From positions 299,380-363,379 of the forward strand of contig CAYGUX010000001.1 of NCBI GenBank assembly GCA_964353175.1: a stretch of DNA of 64,000 bases. Reading direction: 5' to 3'. This DNA is from JAIYCX01 sp964353175 (GTDB taxonomy: Bacteria; Bdellovibrionota_C; UBA2361; SZUA-149; DAOLCO01). Of the stretch, positions 42,702 through 51,361 are shown in pieces; within the stretch, counting starts at the first letter, position 1, and each line of letters begins with the position of its first letter. Below the pieces are notes generated by a model that did not search any database, had not been told where the DNA came from, and saw only the letters and a program-made list of their open reading frames with translations. The position numbers and the translations under genes are program-made.

Positions 42702-43172
42702 TCAGTACTCGTTCGAAGATGAATTGTGTGGGGTCGTTACAAGAGTCCTGTATCTGTTCAGCTCCTCGTTCTCCACCATCAACGTTTCGTTTTCGGCCGT
42801 GAGTCTTGAAATTTCGTCTCGGAGTCTCTTGATTTCAACTTGCAAATCTTCATCCGAGGGAGCGAGTCGAAGCGACGACATCTCCACCTTGTTCTCGAAT
42901 TCAGAGAGGACATATTCGAAGTCAAGGCAATTACAATCATCGTCAACCACACTTTCAAGGAAACCACTAATTTTTAATTTTCGAAGTAGGACAGCGAGAT
43001 AGAGCGGATCTACTTGAATAGTGCATACCGATCCAAAGACTAGGACTGTTGATATGCCCACCATTGGCTCACAGTATTCTCTTAATTCACTCTCTTCAAC
43101 GTTTTCCATCAGCGTAAACCTCACAATGTGATTGCCACGCTTAGATTCCTGACAACATGAAGTTGAAGTCAT
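42702..43172 (-). CDS. Hypothetical protein with C-terminal coiled coil, isolated cassette
   Basis: 156 residues starting MTSTSCCQESKRGNHIVRFT; GGAG lies nine bases before the ATG. The N-terminal ~90 residues look like a small alpha/beta domain (VLVFGSVCTIQVDPLYLAVL). Residues ~110-145 are a clear coiled coil (DLQVEIKRLRDEISRLTAEN, then ETLMVENEELNRYR), so the protein probably dimerises. No known family. It lies in tandem with the 42.0-kb cassette but each has its own leader and terminator. Confidence 0.65.
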   Translation of the reverse strand: MTSTSCCQESKRGNHIVRFTLMENVEESELREYCEPMVGISTVLVFGSVCTIQVDPLYLAVLLRKLKISGFLESVVDDDCNCLDFEYVLSEFENKVEMSSLRLAPSDEDLQVEIKRLRDEISRLTAENETLMVENEELNRYRTLVTTPHNSSSNEY

Positions 43173-43350
43173 TACTTAATTCTCCATACGGATAAAACTA
43201 TAAACAAATCAGCACCCTCGCCGACTCATTTACCAAACCTAAAAAACCTTTACTACCTGTTTAGTAAGGGCTGTTCGGTTTTAAGAGGTGTTTTGAAATT
43301 AAATTCTGACTACCGCTTAGAACCAAACAGTCCAATATTCTTCTACCCAT
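43173..43350 (-). promoter_or_regulatory. Boxed, structured leader of the 42.7-kb cassette
   Basis: The box ATGGGTAGAAGAAT reads on the minus strand from 43350 to 43337. Immediately after it CTGTTTGGTTCTAAG (43330-43316) pairs with CTTAAAACCGAACAG (43285-43271) using wobble pairs. A second stem is CCTTACTA/TAGTAAAGG (43269-43247). The promoter is not clear. Confidence 0.6.
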
Positions 43351-43480
43351 AAAAATCAAAAGGTCTGTTTTCTCAAACAAACCGCATATTTTAGTACTAT
43401 TTAACTCGGGATAGCTCAGAGGTCAATAGTGGGAGGGGCTTAGCCTTAACTACCTGAAAGTTATATTAATTCAGGTTCGT

Positions 43481-43506
43481 GGGCGACCGCAAGGGATCGC
43501 CCCTAC
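43481..43506. repeat. Dispersed GGGCGACC-type hairpin repeat, copy 1
   Basis: GGGCGACCGCAAGGGATC followed by GCCCCTAC folds as a hairpin (GGGCGA/TCGCCC). An inverted relative at 48585-48610 differs by a compensated base pair. I recall this as a repeat type common in bacterial genomes. Confidence 0.7.
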
Positions 43507-43603
43507 AGTTTTGTTTATTGATAATTTGGGCCTTGAAGATCTAACCTTTGGTACACCTTAAACATGCAGACAGGAGCGCTAGGCGTGTGCTATTTATTGC
43601 CCT

Positions 43604-44176
43604 ATGAGTTTCATACTTTCACTAAAAAAATATCTACTTAAAAAACTAGTTCTCGGGTCTTCTCTCGCAGTTCTTAAGCGTGATCATAAAAAAGTTAATG
43701 TAAATTTCATGGAGAAGATTCTTCTTAGTGGTTTTATAAAAAAACACTTTGCAATAGAAATCGCAAATCTTGAGTACCACTGTAATTCACTGCCCTACGC
43801 GAGTGATGCTAATTGTTTCGGTGGCCTCGACTTTGCTCACAAAACTCCAGATACATTAGCAATAAGAGGTTGGTTAATTCCCCTTAACTTAAAAACAAAC
43901 GACAAACCAAAGTCTCTTCAAATCACCTACAATAGCATCAATCAAAAAGTCTTAGCTTCAAAACTTTCTAGATTAGACGTTCAAAAAAACTTCTACTTCC
44001 TTCAGAATTCTAGAAATTGTGGATTTGTAACAACAATTGAAAACTACTACAATGATAGTTCAGACTTACAAATTAGTTTTGAACTAGAGACCGAGATGGG
44101 AGAAAGGCGTTGGGGAATTTTCCCTCTATGCGTAGTTAGTGATTTCACTTCCGACTTAGAGTATAAAAGTCTCTAG
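43604..44176 (+). CDS. Uncharacterised protein with beta-sandwich-like domain
   Basis: 190 residues, no signal peptide. The N-terminal ~60 residues are basic and helical. The rest carries IRGWLIPLNL, then SRLDVQKNF and CGFVTTIE, a G-W ... R-x-DV ... GF pattern that resembles small beta-sandwich modules found with glycosyltransferases in polysaccharide clusters; this likeness is from memory and moderate. It is two bases ahead of a truncated HprK-like gene, so the pair may be what is left of a larger operon cut at the rplS locus. Confidence 0.5.
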   Translation: MSFILSLKKYLLKKLVLGSSLAVLKRDHKKVNVNFMEKILLSGFIKKHFAIEIANLEYHCNSLPYASDANCFGGLDFAHKTPDTLAIRGWLIPLNLKTNDKPKSLQITYNSINQKVLASKLSRLDVQKNFYFLQNSRNCGFVTTIENYYNDSSDLQISFELETEMGERRWGIFPLCVVSDFTSDLEYKSL

Positions 44177-44178
44177 TT

Positions 44179-44466
44179 ATGTATAAGTACTTTGCTTTCG
44201 GAGCAGAACTCAACTCAAAAATACCACTTAACCTAGATGAGAGAATAAATTTTCCTAGCCTCCATAAAATAGATATCAAAACCCATCGACGAGAGATTCA
44301 ACTAACTAACGACCAACTCAAAGAAACGATAATAAAGACTAGCCATAGAACAAACTCTCTACTTTTAAAGTCCATCAAAGACTATACATACTTTTATAGA
44401 AGCAGTGACTTAGGATTGTCTGTCTGTGCGTCTAAACGCTCAGCAACTCTTCTATTCTCTTGTTGA
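44179..44466 (+). pseudogene. Truncated HprK-like protein gene
   Basis: The first ~74 codons (MYKYFAFGAELNSKIPLNLD, then KDYTYFYR) look like the N-terminal strand-rich start of HPr-kinase-like proteins found beside glycan or peptide modification genes. After about 44400 the frame runs antisense into the 3' end of rplS and ends by chance at 44466. The catalytic P-loop half is absent. I read this as a truncation by a rearrangement next to rplS. Confidence 0.55.
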
Positions 44467-44792
44467 ATTCTAGCAGCCTTACCACTAAGATCTCTTAGGT
44501 AGTAAATACGAGATCTTCTTACACGACCTCTTTGCTTAACTTCAATCTTAGTAACCTTAGGTGAATGAAGTGGAAATACTCTTTCTACTCCAACCTTATA
44601 AGACACTTTTCTTACAGTGAATGTTTCTCTAATGCCACCACCATTTCGCTTAATAACAACACCTTCAAATACTTGCGTGTTCTCTTTAGCACCCTCTTGA
44701 ATCAACTGAGAGACTCTAATGGTATCTCCTGCTGAAAATTTAGGTATATCTGTCTTTAACTGGTGATCTGTAATAAAATCTAGGGTATTCAT
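44394..44792 (-). CDS. rplS: Ribosomal protein L19
   Basis: 132 residues. FSAGDTIRVSQLIQEGAKEN, TQVFEGVVIKRNGGGIRETF, TVRKVSYKVGVERVFPLHSP and YLRDLSGKAARI are unmistakable L19. It ends with an extra ~20 residues (RRVAERLDAQTDNPKSLLL) beyond the usual C-terminus, and that tail lies exactly where the truncated convergent gene joins, so the last codons may have been acquired at the breakpoint. It is not in the common rpsP-rimM-trmD-rplS order here. Confidence 0.95.
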   Translation of the reverse strand: MNTLDFITDHQLKTDIPKFSAGDTIRVSQLIQEGAKENTQVFEGVVIKRNGGGIRETFTVRKVSYKVGVERVFPLHSPKVTKIEVKQRGRVRRSRIYYLRDLSGKAARIQQENRRVAERLDAQTDNPKSLLL

Positions 44793-44925
44793 TTTTAGTC
44801 CTCAAAAAATTTGAGGCTGGTTTCTAATCTAAGTGAGGTATAAAGTCAATTAAAGATAAAATGAATATCTTATTTTAAGTCGCTTAAACTAAGATATAAA
44901 AAAACATGAGATTCACACCAAGGAT

Positions 44926-46179
44926 ATGGCAAAAATATTAATAATTCTAATAGGTAATGAACTGGTAAATGGAGACATCGTTGATACGAACGCTCAATAT
45001 TTCCTACAAAAAATTAAGGGAACTGATTTAACCCCCACTAAAATCATAACTATCGCAGATAATAAAGAGACTATTATCTCAACGATACAAGAACACTTAG
45101 GCAAAGTAGATCTAATCTTAACCAGTGGAGGCCTAGGCCCTACTTCCGATGATATTACTACAGAATGTGTTTCTTTGGCGTTAGAACTACCCCTAGTTCA
45201 AGATAAGACAGCTTTAAATAAGCTTATCGATAGATATACTCAGAGAGGAAGGCCCCTACTTGAAAGCAGTTTAAAACAAGTAAACTTCCCTAAAGATTCT
45301 TTGATACTTCCTAATGATATAGGAACGGCAGATTCTTTTTGTGCTGGGCCAGTAAAGTCAACCTACGTGATTTCCCTTCCAGGGGTTCCTAAGGAATTTA
45401 AATTCTTCATAGATGGGCCAGTTGATACTTGGCTAAAAAAGCAGTTTAATCCTCAAACCTTAATCCACTATAAACACTTTAGAGTTATCGGCCTATCCGA
45501 GGCCTTCATTGGGAACAGCATCCAAGAACTTAAACTTGATGCAGAGATAGAAACATTATATAGGCCTCAGTTTCCTGAAGTACTACTATCTTTTAGATCA
45601 GAGAATTTAGAACTCCTAGAATCGGAATCGCTAAGAGCTATTCAAACAATTGGGGTAGAATTTACTTACACCAACAACCCAGAGGAAAGCCTTCCGCTAG
45701 TTGTATCTAGGTTGCTCAGAGAAAAACAAATGACAGCCTCAATCGCTGAGTCTTGCACCGGTGGACTTCTAAGCTCTATGATTACGGCTATCCCTGGTGC
45801 CTCAGATGTCTTTCTTGGCTCAGTCGTTAGTTACAGCAATGCTTCTAAAACAAAGTTCCTCTCCGTACCCTCTGGCTTAATAGAAAGAGTGGGCGCGGTA
45901 AGCCGCGAAGTTGCAGAAGAAATGGCAAAATCCATAAGAATCCAAACGGGCTCAAGTATCGGGCTATCGGCTACTGGAATTGCAGGCCCGACCTCGACAG
46001 GAAGTACTAAATCAACAGGCCTAATATACTTGGGAATAAATACCAGCTCAATAAATCAAGTGATTAAGATCGAATTACCATGGGATAGAGATATGAATCA
46101 ACGTTTTGCAAGCTATAGACTATTAGATATAATGCGCCGTGCTATACTAAATTTAGAAACAGATACAAAGAATAACTAA
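44926..46179 (+). CDS. cinA: CinA-like competence/damage-inducible protein with NMN deamidase domain
   Basis: 417 residues in the standard two-domain form. The N-terminal MoaB-like domain has ILIIGNELVNGDIVDTN-type residues and LTSGGLGPTSDDITTE. The C-terminal domain (residues ~265-410) has SIAESCTGGLLSSMITAIPG, SYSNASKTKFLSVP and GLSATGIAGPTS, the nicotinamide-nucleotide amidase signature with its catalytic serine. It recycles NMN in pyridine-nucleotide salvage. The redoxin gene follows after one base. Confidence 0.92.
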   Translation: MAKILIILIGNELVNGDIVDTNAQYFLQKIKGTDLTPTKIITIADNKETIISTIQEHLGKVDLILTSGGLGPTSDDITTECVSLALELPLVQDKTALNKLIDRYTQRGRPLLESSLKQVNFPKDSLILPNDIGTADSFCAGPVKSTYVISLPGVPKEFKFFIDGPVDTWLKKQFNPQTLIHYKHFRVIGLSEAFIGNSIQELKLDAEIETLYRPQFPEVLLSFRSENLELLESESLRAIQTIGVEFTYTNNPEESLPLVVSRLLREKQMTASIAESCTGGLLSSMITAIPGASDVFLGSVVSYSNASKTKFLSVPSGLIERVGAVSREVAEEMAKSIRIQTGSSIGLSATGIAGPTSTGSTKSTGLIYLGINTSSINQVIKIELPWDRDMNQRFASYRLLDIMRRAILNLETDTKNN

Positions 46180-46180
46180 A

Positions 46181-46771
46181 ATGCTAAAAATTAAATCACT
46201 TATTACCACCTTACTAATAAGTATCCTTCCATTGAGCGCATACGCAATAGAAAGCGTTAAGGATATTCAACTAGAAACGACTGATGGCTCCCTAATTAAC
46301 GTTAGTCCTGAATCATCTGGAATCACTGTGTATGAATGGTTTAACCCAGGCTGTCCTTTTGTTAAAAAAATCTACAAAGATGACTACATGTCTAAGCTTC
46401 AGGAAGAGTATATTCAAAAAGGTGTAAAATGGTACGTCATCAACTCCACCAATAAAGATCATTCGGACTTCATCCCCAAGGAAGACAGAGTAGCCTTTAA
46501 AGCTAAGATGAAAATAGCCAACGCTACGATGGTTTACGATGCAGACGGCACCCTAGGAACGCTTATGAAAGCGAAAACTACTCCTAATCTTTTTGTTTTT
46601 AAGGATGGTGAACAAGTTTATTCAGGTGCCATAGATGACGCTCCCGATACAGACTCCGATCCAAGTAAAGCAGAAAAACAGTATTTAAAGTTAGCGATAG
46701 ATTCTTCTCTTGCTGGAGAAAAGGTGGAGACCGAAAGGACTAGACCTTACGGTTGTTCCATTAAATATTAA
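46181..46771 (+). CDS. Exported redoxin/thioredoxin-fold protein
   Basis: 196 residues with a signal peptide (ITTLLISILPLSAYA). The thioredoxin fold is seen in VYEWFNPGCPFVKKIYKDDY, TTPNLFVFKDGEQVYSG and the tail RPYGCSIKY. The active-site position has a single cysteine (GCPFVKK) plus a second one near the C-terminus (GCSIKY), a pattern typical of this redoxin subgroup and consistent with a peroxiredoxin-like or resolving-cysteine chemistry in the periplasm. It is coupled to cinA. Confidence 0.82.
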   Translation: MLKIKSLITTLLISILPLSAYAIESVKDIQLETTDGSLINVSPESSGITVYEWFNPGCPFVKKIYKDDYMSKLQEEYIQKGVKWYVINSTNKDHSDFIPKEDRVAFKAKMKIANATMVYDADGTLGTLMKAKTTPNLFVFKDGEQVYSGAIDDAPDTDSDPSKAEKQYLKLAIDSSLAGEKVETERTRPYGCSIKY

Positions 46772-46790
46772 ATCCTAAGTATTAAATTCG

Positions 46791-48065
46791 ATGCTTGGAG
46801 TACCCATAAACAAGCTCGTAGAAGTTTATTATAGCAACTTCTACGAGCTCGCTGATAAGACCGATGTAACTACCAACAGAACTATCTCAGTAGATAAGCA
46901 TTCCAGAATATTTCAATCCTACCCAAAAGATTCTCAAGGCTCTAAAACAATTGACTTCATTCCACTACAAGGGTCTTCAGAGCTAGTTTCCGAAGCAGAG
47001 ATCCAGAGGATACTAAGATATGAATTTGAAGGCTTAATACTTCCAGCAATTAACATCTCAAAGATTGATTTTAAAATCATTAACAATTCAGCGATTAGTA
47101 TTGATGTAACATTTTCAAACTGTGGCAAAATCCCTCTATTTGGCCATGGAAGCTTAGATGCTTACGACTCAATCTATATAGACATCTACCAAGAAGATCT
47201 TCTGATTAGAGAATGTTTACTAGAATTCCCCTTTAGAGTACTTAAGCAAGAAGAGGAATTAAACCTTCATACCCTTGTAGAACAAATAGATCTAAAAGTT
47301 GGAGTGATAGAGCTTGATATAGGCATCTCTAAAAGCTCATACGGCAAGATTCCTGCTCTAACAGACAAACAAAGACGTAGGCACCGAATCACAAATGAAA
47401 TCAGATCTACACAAATTAACTTTAGTTGTTTAAAATCAAAAACCATTGCCCTTACCTTTGATGGAGGTGGCAACCCTCCTCCATCAGAAGGAGTACTAAA
47501 GATTTTATCTGAGACAGGTACTCAAGCGAGCTTTTTCTTAACAAGTTCATTTATAAAAAGACACCCTGACTATACTAAACAAATTCTAGACCTGGGGCAT
47601 GAAATAGGAAATCACACATACAGCCACCCTAAATTGTGCGAATACCTAGACCCCAATACTATTAGTGGCGTTGACCATGCCTACCTAAAGCTAGAATTGG
47701 AAAGAATGGCTGATGACATCTATAGCTTATGCAAATACAAAGTAGCCCCTATCTGGAGAGCCCCCTTTGGTGCTTACAACTCGTGGACGTCTGCTTGGGC
47801 TTACGAAATAGGTTACAAACATATCTTCTGGAATTTCGATTCCAATGACTGGAGAATACCAGATACCAAACAAAAGCTATGGACGGCAGACGTAGTCCTT
47901 AAAAAGCTAAGAATCTTCACCCAAGAGCCTCCTGATTCAAGTATCATCTTATTTCATACAGGGGTTGATTATTTAAATTCAACCCTTTACAGTGGACTGA
48001 CTGAGATCATCAGGAATCTAAAGGAGAAAGGATACTCATTTGTAAAAGTTAGTGAAGCGCTTTAG
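46791..48065 (+). CDS. Polysaccharide deacetylase (NodB) with N-terminal beta-rich domain
   Basis: 424 residues. Residues 1-~215 are a beta-rich domain of unknown type (IDIYQEDLLIRECLLEFPFR). The NodB domain follows: motif 1 IALTFDGGGNPPPSEGV, motif 2 GHEIGNHTYSHP with the two metal histidines, motif 3 WRAPFGAYN, motif 4 NFDSNDWR and motif 5 IILFHTG. Motif 1 has Asp-Gly where most enzymes have Asp-Asp, so the catalytic base keeps the first Asp and the metal would rely on His-His. No signal peptide is evident. It probably deacetylates a glycan. Confidence 0.82.
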   Translation: MLGVPINKLVEVYYSNFYELADKTDVTTNRTISVDKHSRIFQSYPKDSQGSKTIDFIPLQGSSELVSEAEIQRILRYEFEGLILPAINISKIDFKIINNSAISIDVTFSNCGKIPLFGHGSLDAYDSIYIDIYQEDLLIRECLLEFPFRVLKQEEELNLHTLVEQIDLKVGVIELDIGISKSSYGKIPALTDKQRRRHRITNEIRSTQINFSCLKSKTIALTFDGGGNPPPSEGVLKILSETGTQASFFLTSSFIKRHPDYTKQILDLGHEIGNHTYSHPKLCEYLDPNTISGVDHAYLKLELERMADDIYSLCKYKVAPIWRAPFGAYNSWTSAWAYEIGYKHIFWNFDSNDWRIPDTKQKLWTADVVLKKLRIFTQEPPDSSIILFHTGVDYLNSTLYSGLTEIIRNLKEKGYSFVKVSEAL

Positions 48066-48103
48066 CCTTGCTTGAAGTATTTTATAAAAAACAAAGGAGA
48101 TTT

Positions 48104-48538
48104 ATGTCAGTCGAAAATAGAACAACTATTACAAACTCAGGTGGCTCAGTGGACTATGTGAACGGAATTTCAAATTCACCTGCCCCTCTACCTTTTTTTT
48201 CACAGATCGTCTGGGCAGGCAATACAGCTTACCTCTCAGGCCAAATAGGACTAGATCCAGAAACTATGAAACTCGTAGAGGGTGGAGTGGTGAAAGAAAC
48301 AGAAAAAACTCTTGAGAACATAGAAGTAGTTTTAAAAGCAGTAGGACTAGGCTTTCAGGACGTAGCAAAGGTCAGTATCTATCTCACGGAGATAGAAAAC
48401 TTCCCTCTAATGAATGAAATTTACTCAAAGATATTCACTGATTCTAGACCAGCAAGGGAGACTGTCGTAGTAAAGGAGCTCGCTCTAGGCGCTAAGGTAG
48501 AAATTACAATGACGGCCTATCGTAGCGACAGTAGGTAA
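48104..48538 (+). CDS. RidA family protein
   Basis: The ATG at 48104 follows an AAAGGAG; a frame twelve codons longer lacks an SD. 144 residues. SGQIGLDPETMKLVEGGVVK, ENIEVVLKAVGLGFQDVAKV and RPARETVVVKELALGAKVEI are typical of RidA enzymes, with the substrate-binding arginine in RETV. It deaminates reactive enamine/imine intermediates from PLP enzymes. It follows the deacetylase gene on the same strand. Confidence 0.9.
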   Translation: MSVENRTTITNSGGSVDYVNGISNSPAPLPFFSQIVWAGNTAYLSGQIGLDPETMKLVEGGVVKETEKTLENIEVVLKAVGLGFQDVAKVSIYLTEIENFPLMNEIYSKIFTDSRPARETVVVKELALGAKVEITMTAYRSDSR

Positions 48539-48584
48539 GCTACAGGCTCACCGTTTAAATTCAATGCATCCCCTTCCCTCATGA

Positions 48585-48610
48585 GTAGGGGCAATCCCTT
48601 GCGGTTGCCC
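48585..48610. repeat. Dispersed GGGCGACC-type hairpin repeat, copy 2 (inverted)
   Basis: On the minus strand it reads GGGCAACCGCAAGGGATT then GCCCCTAC. Compared with copy 1, G-to-A and C-to-T changes fall at positions that pair, keeping the hairpin. Confidence 0.7.
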
Positions 48611-48627
48611 TATCGTATTTTTGACAC

Positions 48628-48662
48628 AAAAAAAGGGAGGCTAGATAGCCTCCCTTTTTTTC
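48628..48662. terminator. Bidirectional intrinsic terminator between ridA and the OmpA gene
   Basis: AAAAAAA-GGGAGGC-TAGATA-GCCTCCC-TTTTTTT is a perfect 7-bp GC stem with A and T tracts on both sides, between two convergent genes. Confidence 0.9.
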
Positions 48663-48679
48663 GAAAAGTTTAATCAGAA

Positions 48680-49657
48680 CTATTCACTAGCTTCTAAACA
48701 CTCAACTCTTCTGTTTTTTGACCATGCAGCTTCGTTATGAGCAGGGTCTTCTGGTCTTGATTCACCGTAACTTACAGTGCTCATTCTGTCACGAGAAACA
48801 CCTAAGCTTCTTAGGTATTCGAAAGCAGAACGTGCTCTTCTTTCGCCTAATGCCAAGTTGTACTCATCAGTACCTCTTTCATCACAATTCCCTTCAAGAA
48901 CAACTTTACTTCCAGCTACAGTAGCTAGGTAGTCAGCGTTCTCTTTAAGAACTTGCTTAGAAGCGGCTGATAGTTCAGACGAATCAAATCCAAAGTATAT
49001 ATTCTTTAAATTTGGGTTCTTCTCACCAGCAGAAAGATTATCTCCAGCTTCAGCAGCAGCTACAGCTTTTGCTCTTCTTCCCCAGCTATAAGTTAATGAC
49101 AACATTGCTTGTTGATTGAACTCAGTATCATGTCCAGCAACAACAAAGTTATAATCTCCTCTAAGACCTAAACCACTAGTTAACCAGTAAGTTACACCAG
49201 CTGTAAGACCACCATAAGGGTCCCACTGATTGTTGTTCTCAAGATCATCACCGTAATACATCATTCCACCAGTAAGACCTACGAATGGGTCAAGACTGCT
49301 AGTTGGATCAGATACGATATGATAAAGCATTGCAGTTCCGAAACGAAGACCCCAAGTCTCATCATCAAGTTCAAACTCAGTTGAAGGTTGAATAAGTTCT
49401 CTGTTCTCATTGTTCATGTAAGGAAGGTATCCAAAGCTACCTTCTAATGTCCAACGGTTGTTGAAATCATACCCAACGCTGAAACCATAAATTTGAGAAG
49501 CTTCAACTTCTTCATCGCCCTCAAAGAACATCATCCCACCACCAAGAGATGCATTCCATCCCTTGTAATCAACTGTATCATCAGCAACTACATTACTTAC
49601 TGGTGCTAAAGCCGAAAGACCCGCAGCAAGTATTGTAACTAATTTACGTGCATTCAT
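48680..49657 (-). CDS. OmpA family outer membrane protein (beta barrel plus peptidoglycan-binding domain)
   Basis: 325 residues with a signal peptide (KLVTILAAGLSALAPVSNVVA). Residues ~30-195 form an eight-stranded-barrel-like part rich in alternating Gly/Tyr strands (GWNASLGGGMMFFEGD, AMLSLTYSWG). Residues ~215-320 are the OmpA/Pal domain: IYFGFDSSELSAASKQVLKE, LEGNCDERGTDEYNLALGER with the Asp and Arg that bind diaminopimelate, and NRRVE. It tethers the outer membrane to peptidoglycan. A strong SD (AGGAG) and a long hairpin-bearing leader suggest high expression. Confidence 0.92.
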   Translation of the reverse strand: MNARKLVTILAAGLSALAPVSNVVADDTVDYKGWNASLGGGMMFFEGDEEVEASQIYGFSVGYDFNNRWTLEGSFGYLPYMNNENRELIQPSTEFELDDETWGLRFGTAMLYHIVSDPTSSLDPFVGLTGGMMYYGDDLENNNQWDPYGGLTAGVTYWLTSGLGLRGDYNFVVAGHDTEFNQQAMLSLTYSWGRRAKAVAAAEAGDNLSAGEKNPNLKNIYFGFDSSELSAASKQVLKENADYLATVAGSKVVLEGNCDERGTDEYNLALGERRARSAFEYLRSLGVSRDRMSTVSYGESRPEDPAHNEAAWSKNRRVECLEASE

Positions 49658-49760
49658 AATTTTCTCCTAATCTTCAGGTTAATTAATTTTCTAAAATAAA
49701 CACTATCATCCATATTTCCCCACCTCACCGTCACCACCAAAACACCAATCTTCCTTGTAC

Positions 49761-50106
49761 CGCCTAGTGTTCTGCCAAAAATCCGATCAAAAGGTTTATA
49801 ACCAGCCTTATCTTGGCAGAGCACTAGAGGCTCAGTCCCCTAGGAATCACAACATCTTCTTTCAACCGCTAAAGAAAAAGTAAAATTCTGAATAAGATTC
49901 AAGCTATCTCGTCGGAGAGTTGTCGCACCCTCTTTAATGAAATAAATGCCTTCTTTTATTCGGAATACTTCTTATTTATCAGGTTTTTATAAAAGCTTAT
50001 AAAAACCGGTGCAAACTCTAACCTTTTTCCAATTAAAGTCAACACGACTTTTACCAGATTTGAGTTATTTAGCACTCCTTTTTTTTACTTAAAGTAAATA
50101 AAAGGA
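49761..50106. promoter_or_regulatory. Hairpins in the long leader of the OmpA gene
   Basis: In the ~700-base gap upstream of the OmpA gene: CTAGTGTTCTGCCAA (from 49764) pairs with TTGGCAGAGCACTAG (49813-49827); GGTTTTTATAA/TTATAAAAACC lies at 49982-50008; CTCCTTTT.../AAAAGGAG at 50075-50106. On the minus strand a TTGACT occurs near 50044. The first stem would lie about 100 bases upstream of the start codon in the mRNA. Confidence 0.45.
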
Positions 50107-50361
50107 GCAGTTTAGCCTAAGCTAGCCCTAAAGCCTGCCTAGAAGAGCCCTAAATGCCGACTAAAACCTTGCAGGAATCTCCCAGACTTCAACCTACTCC
50201 CCTTGGCACATAAGAATAATCAGCAATATATTAGTGGAAGGGTCGCTCAATTAACTATTGTTAACTATTTCTCTAACTCGATAAAGTTTGCGTTTTCAAA
50301 GGCCGCATAAGACTTTAACATAAGATATAGCTTTAACTAATCCTCTCATTAATTCGCTAAC

Positions 50362-51333
50362 TTGATTGAATCCATAAACTTAATAAATAACTATCTGATA
50401 CTATCAGCTCTTACGAGGCTAAGGCCTAACATGTTATTAGAGATGTTAAATTCCTGGAAAAATCTAGAACTACCTAGTCATACCTCCGTAGAATTTCTTA
50501 TCATAGAGAATGATGTACGAGAAAGTTCTCAGCCCATAGTTGAGACATTTAAACTTCAGCATCCAAATCTTATTGTAAACTATATACTCGAAAAAAATCT
50601 AGGAATTCCTCAAGCTAGAAATACCGCTCTGGAATATGCAATTCAACAGGGCGCAACCCACTTAGCATTCATGGATGATGATGGCCTAGCAGATCCATCC
50701 TTACTGATTGAACTAACAAGTGCCATTAAGGAAACAAAGGCACAACTTGTCGGAGGGCCTCAATTAGTAAGTTTAAAAAACACCTCAAATCTCAGTTGGA
50801 TGAATAGACTGATTTTAGAGGGAATGAATGAGTACTGCAATTTATCAAATAGCGTTCCAAAACAAATCACCCTCGTACCATCCCTACTTACAAATAACCT
50901 ACTGATTGACCTCAGCTTTATACAAGAACGAAACATTAGATTTAACAACAACTACCCCGCGGCTTCTGATGTAATCTTCTCAAAAGACGTCCGCGAACAA
51001 AACGGGAAATTATACTTCGCCCCCAAAGCATTAGTAAGACAACAACTTGCTAAAAAACGACTGAGCTATCTATACCAAATGAATCGGGCCAAAAGATATT
51101 ATTCACTCTACTCCCATTGGAAATTGGGTAAAAAAGATCCAAAGAACATACTAACTGCCATTAAAATCATAGGTAGAAATTCATACCTAGGATCCTTACT
51201 ATTTCTAAAATCCCCAATCTCTGGATCTTTAGCACTATATCTTAGTGCCAAGAATTTCGGTATAGCCCTAGGATACATTGAATATTTAAAAGGCATAAAA
51301 CTTGAAAGAGATACCCATTACGATGGAGAATAA
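50362..51333 (+). CDS. Family 2 glycosyltransferase
   Basis: 323 residues, probably starting at TTG. GT2 features: LILSALTRLRPNMLLEML, VEFLIIENDVRESSQPIVET, NLGIPQARNTALEYAIQQGA and HLAFMDDDGLADPSLL with the metal-binding DDD. ASDVIFSKDVREQNGKLYFA carries the catalytic-region Asp. The C-terminus is basic and may lie on the membrane. It is an isolated host gene; the product glycan is unknown. Confidence 0.82.
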   Translation: MIESINLINNYLILSALTRLRPNMLLEMLNSWKNLELPSHTSVEFLIIENDVRESSQPIVETFKLQHPNLIVNYILEKNLGIPQARNTALEYAIQQGATHLAFMDDDGLADPSLLIELTSAIKETKAQLVGGPQLVSLKNTSNLSWMNRLILEGMNEYCNLSNSVPKQITLVPSLLTNNLLIDLSFIQERNIRFNNNYPAASDVIFSKDVREQNGKLYFAPKALVRQQLAKKRLSYLYQMNRAKRYYSLYSHWKLGKKDPKNILTAIKIIGRNSYLGSLLFLKSPISGSLALYLSAKNFGIALGYIEYLKGIKLERDTHYDGE

Positions 51334-51361
51334 AATAAGTAATCACTTTTTGCGCTATTTT

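Noticed and set aside
43408..43490. tRNA-like fragments GGGATAGCTCAG and GGTTCGTGGG
   Set aside because: They resemble D-arm and T-arm starts, but no acceptor stem, anticodon arm or CCA-end pairing can be formed.
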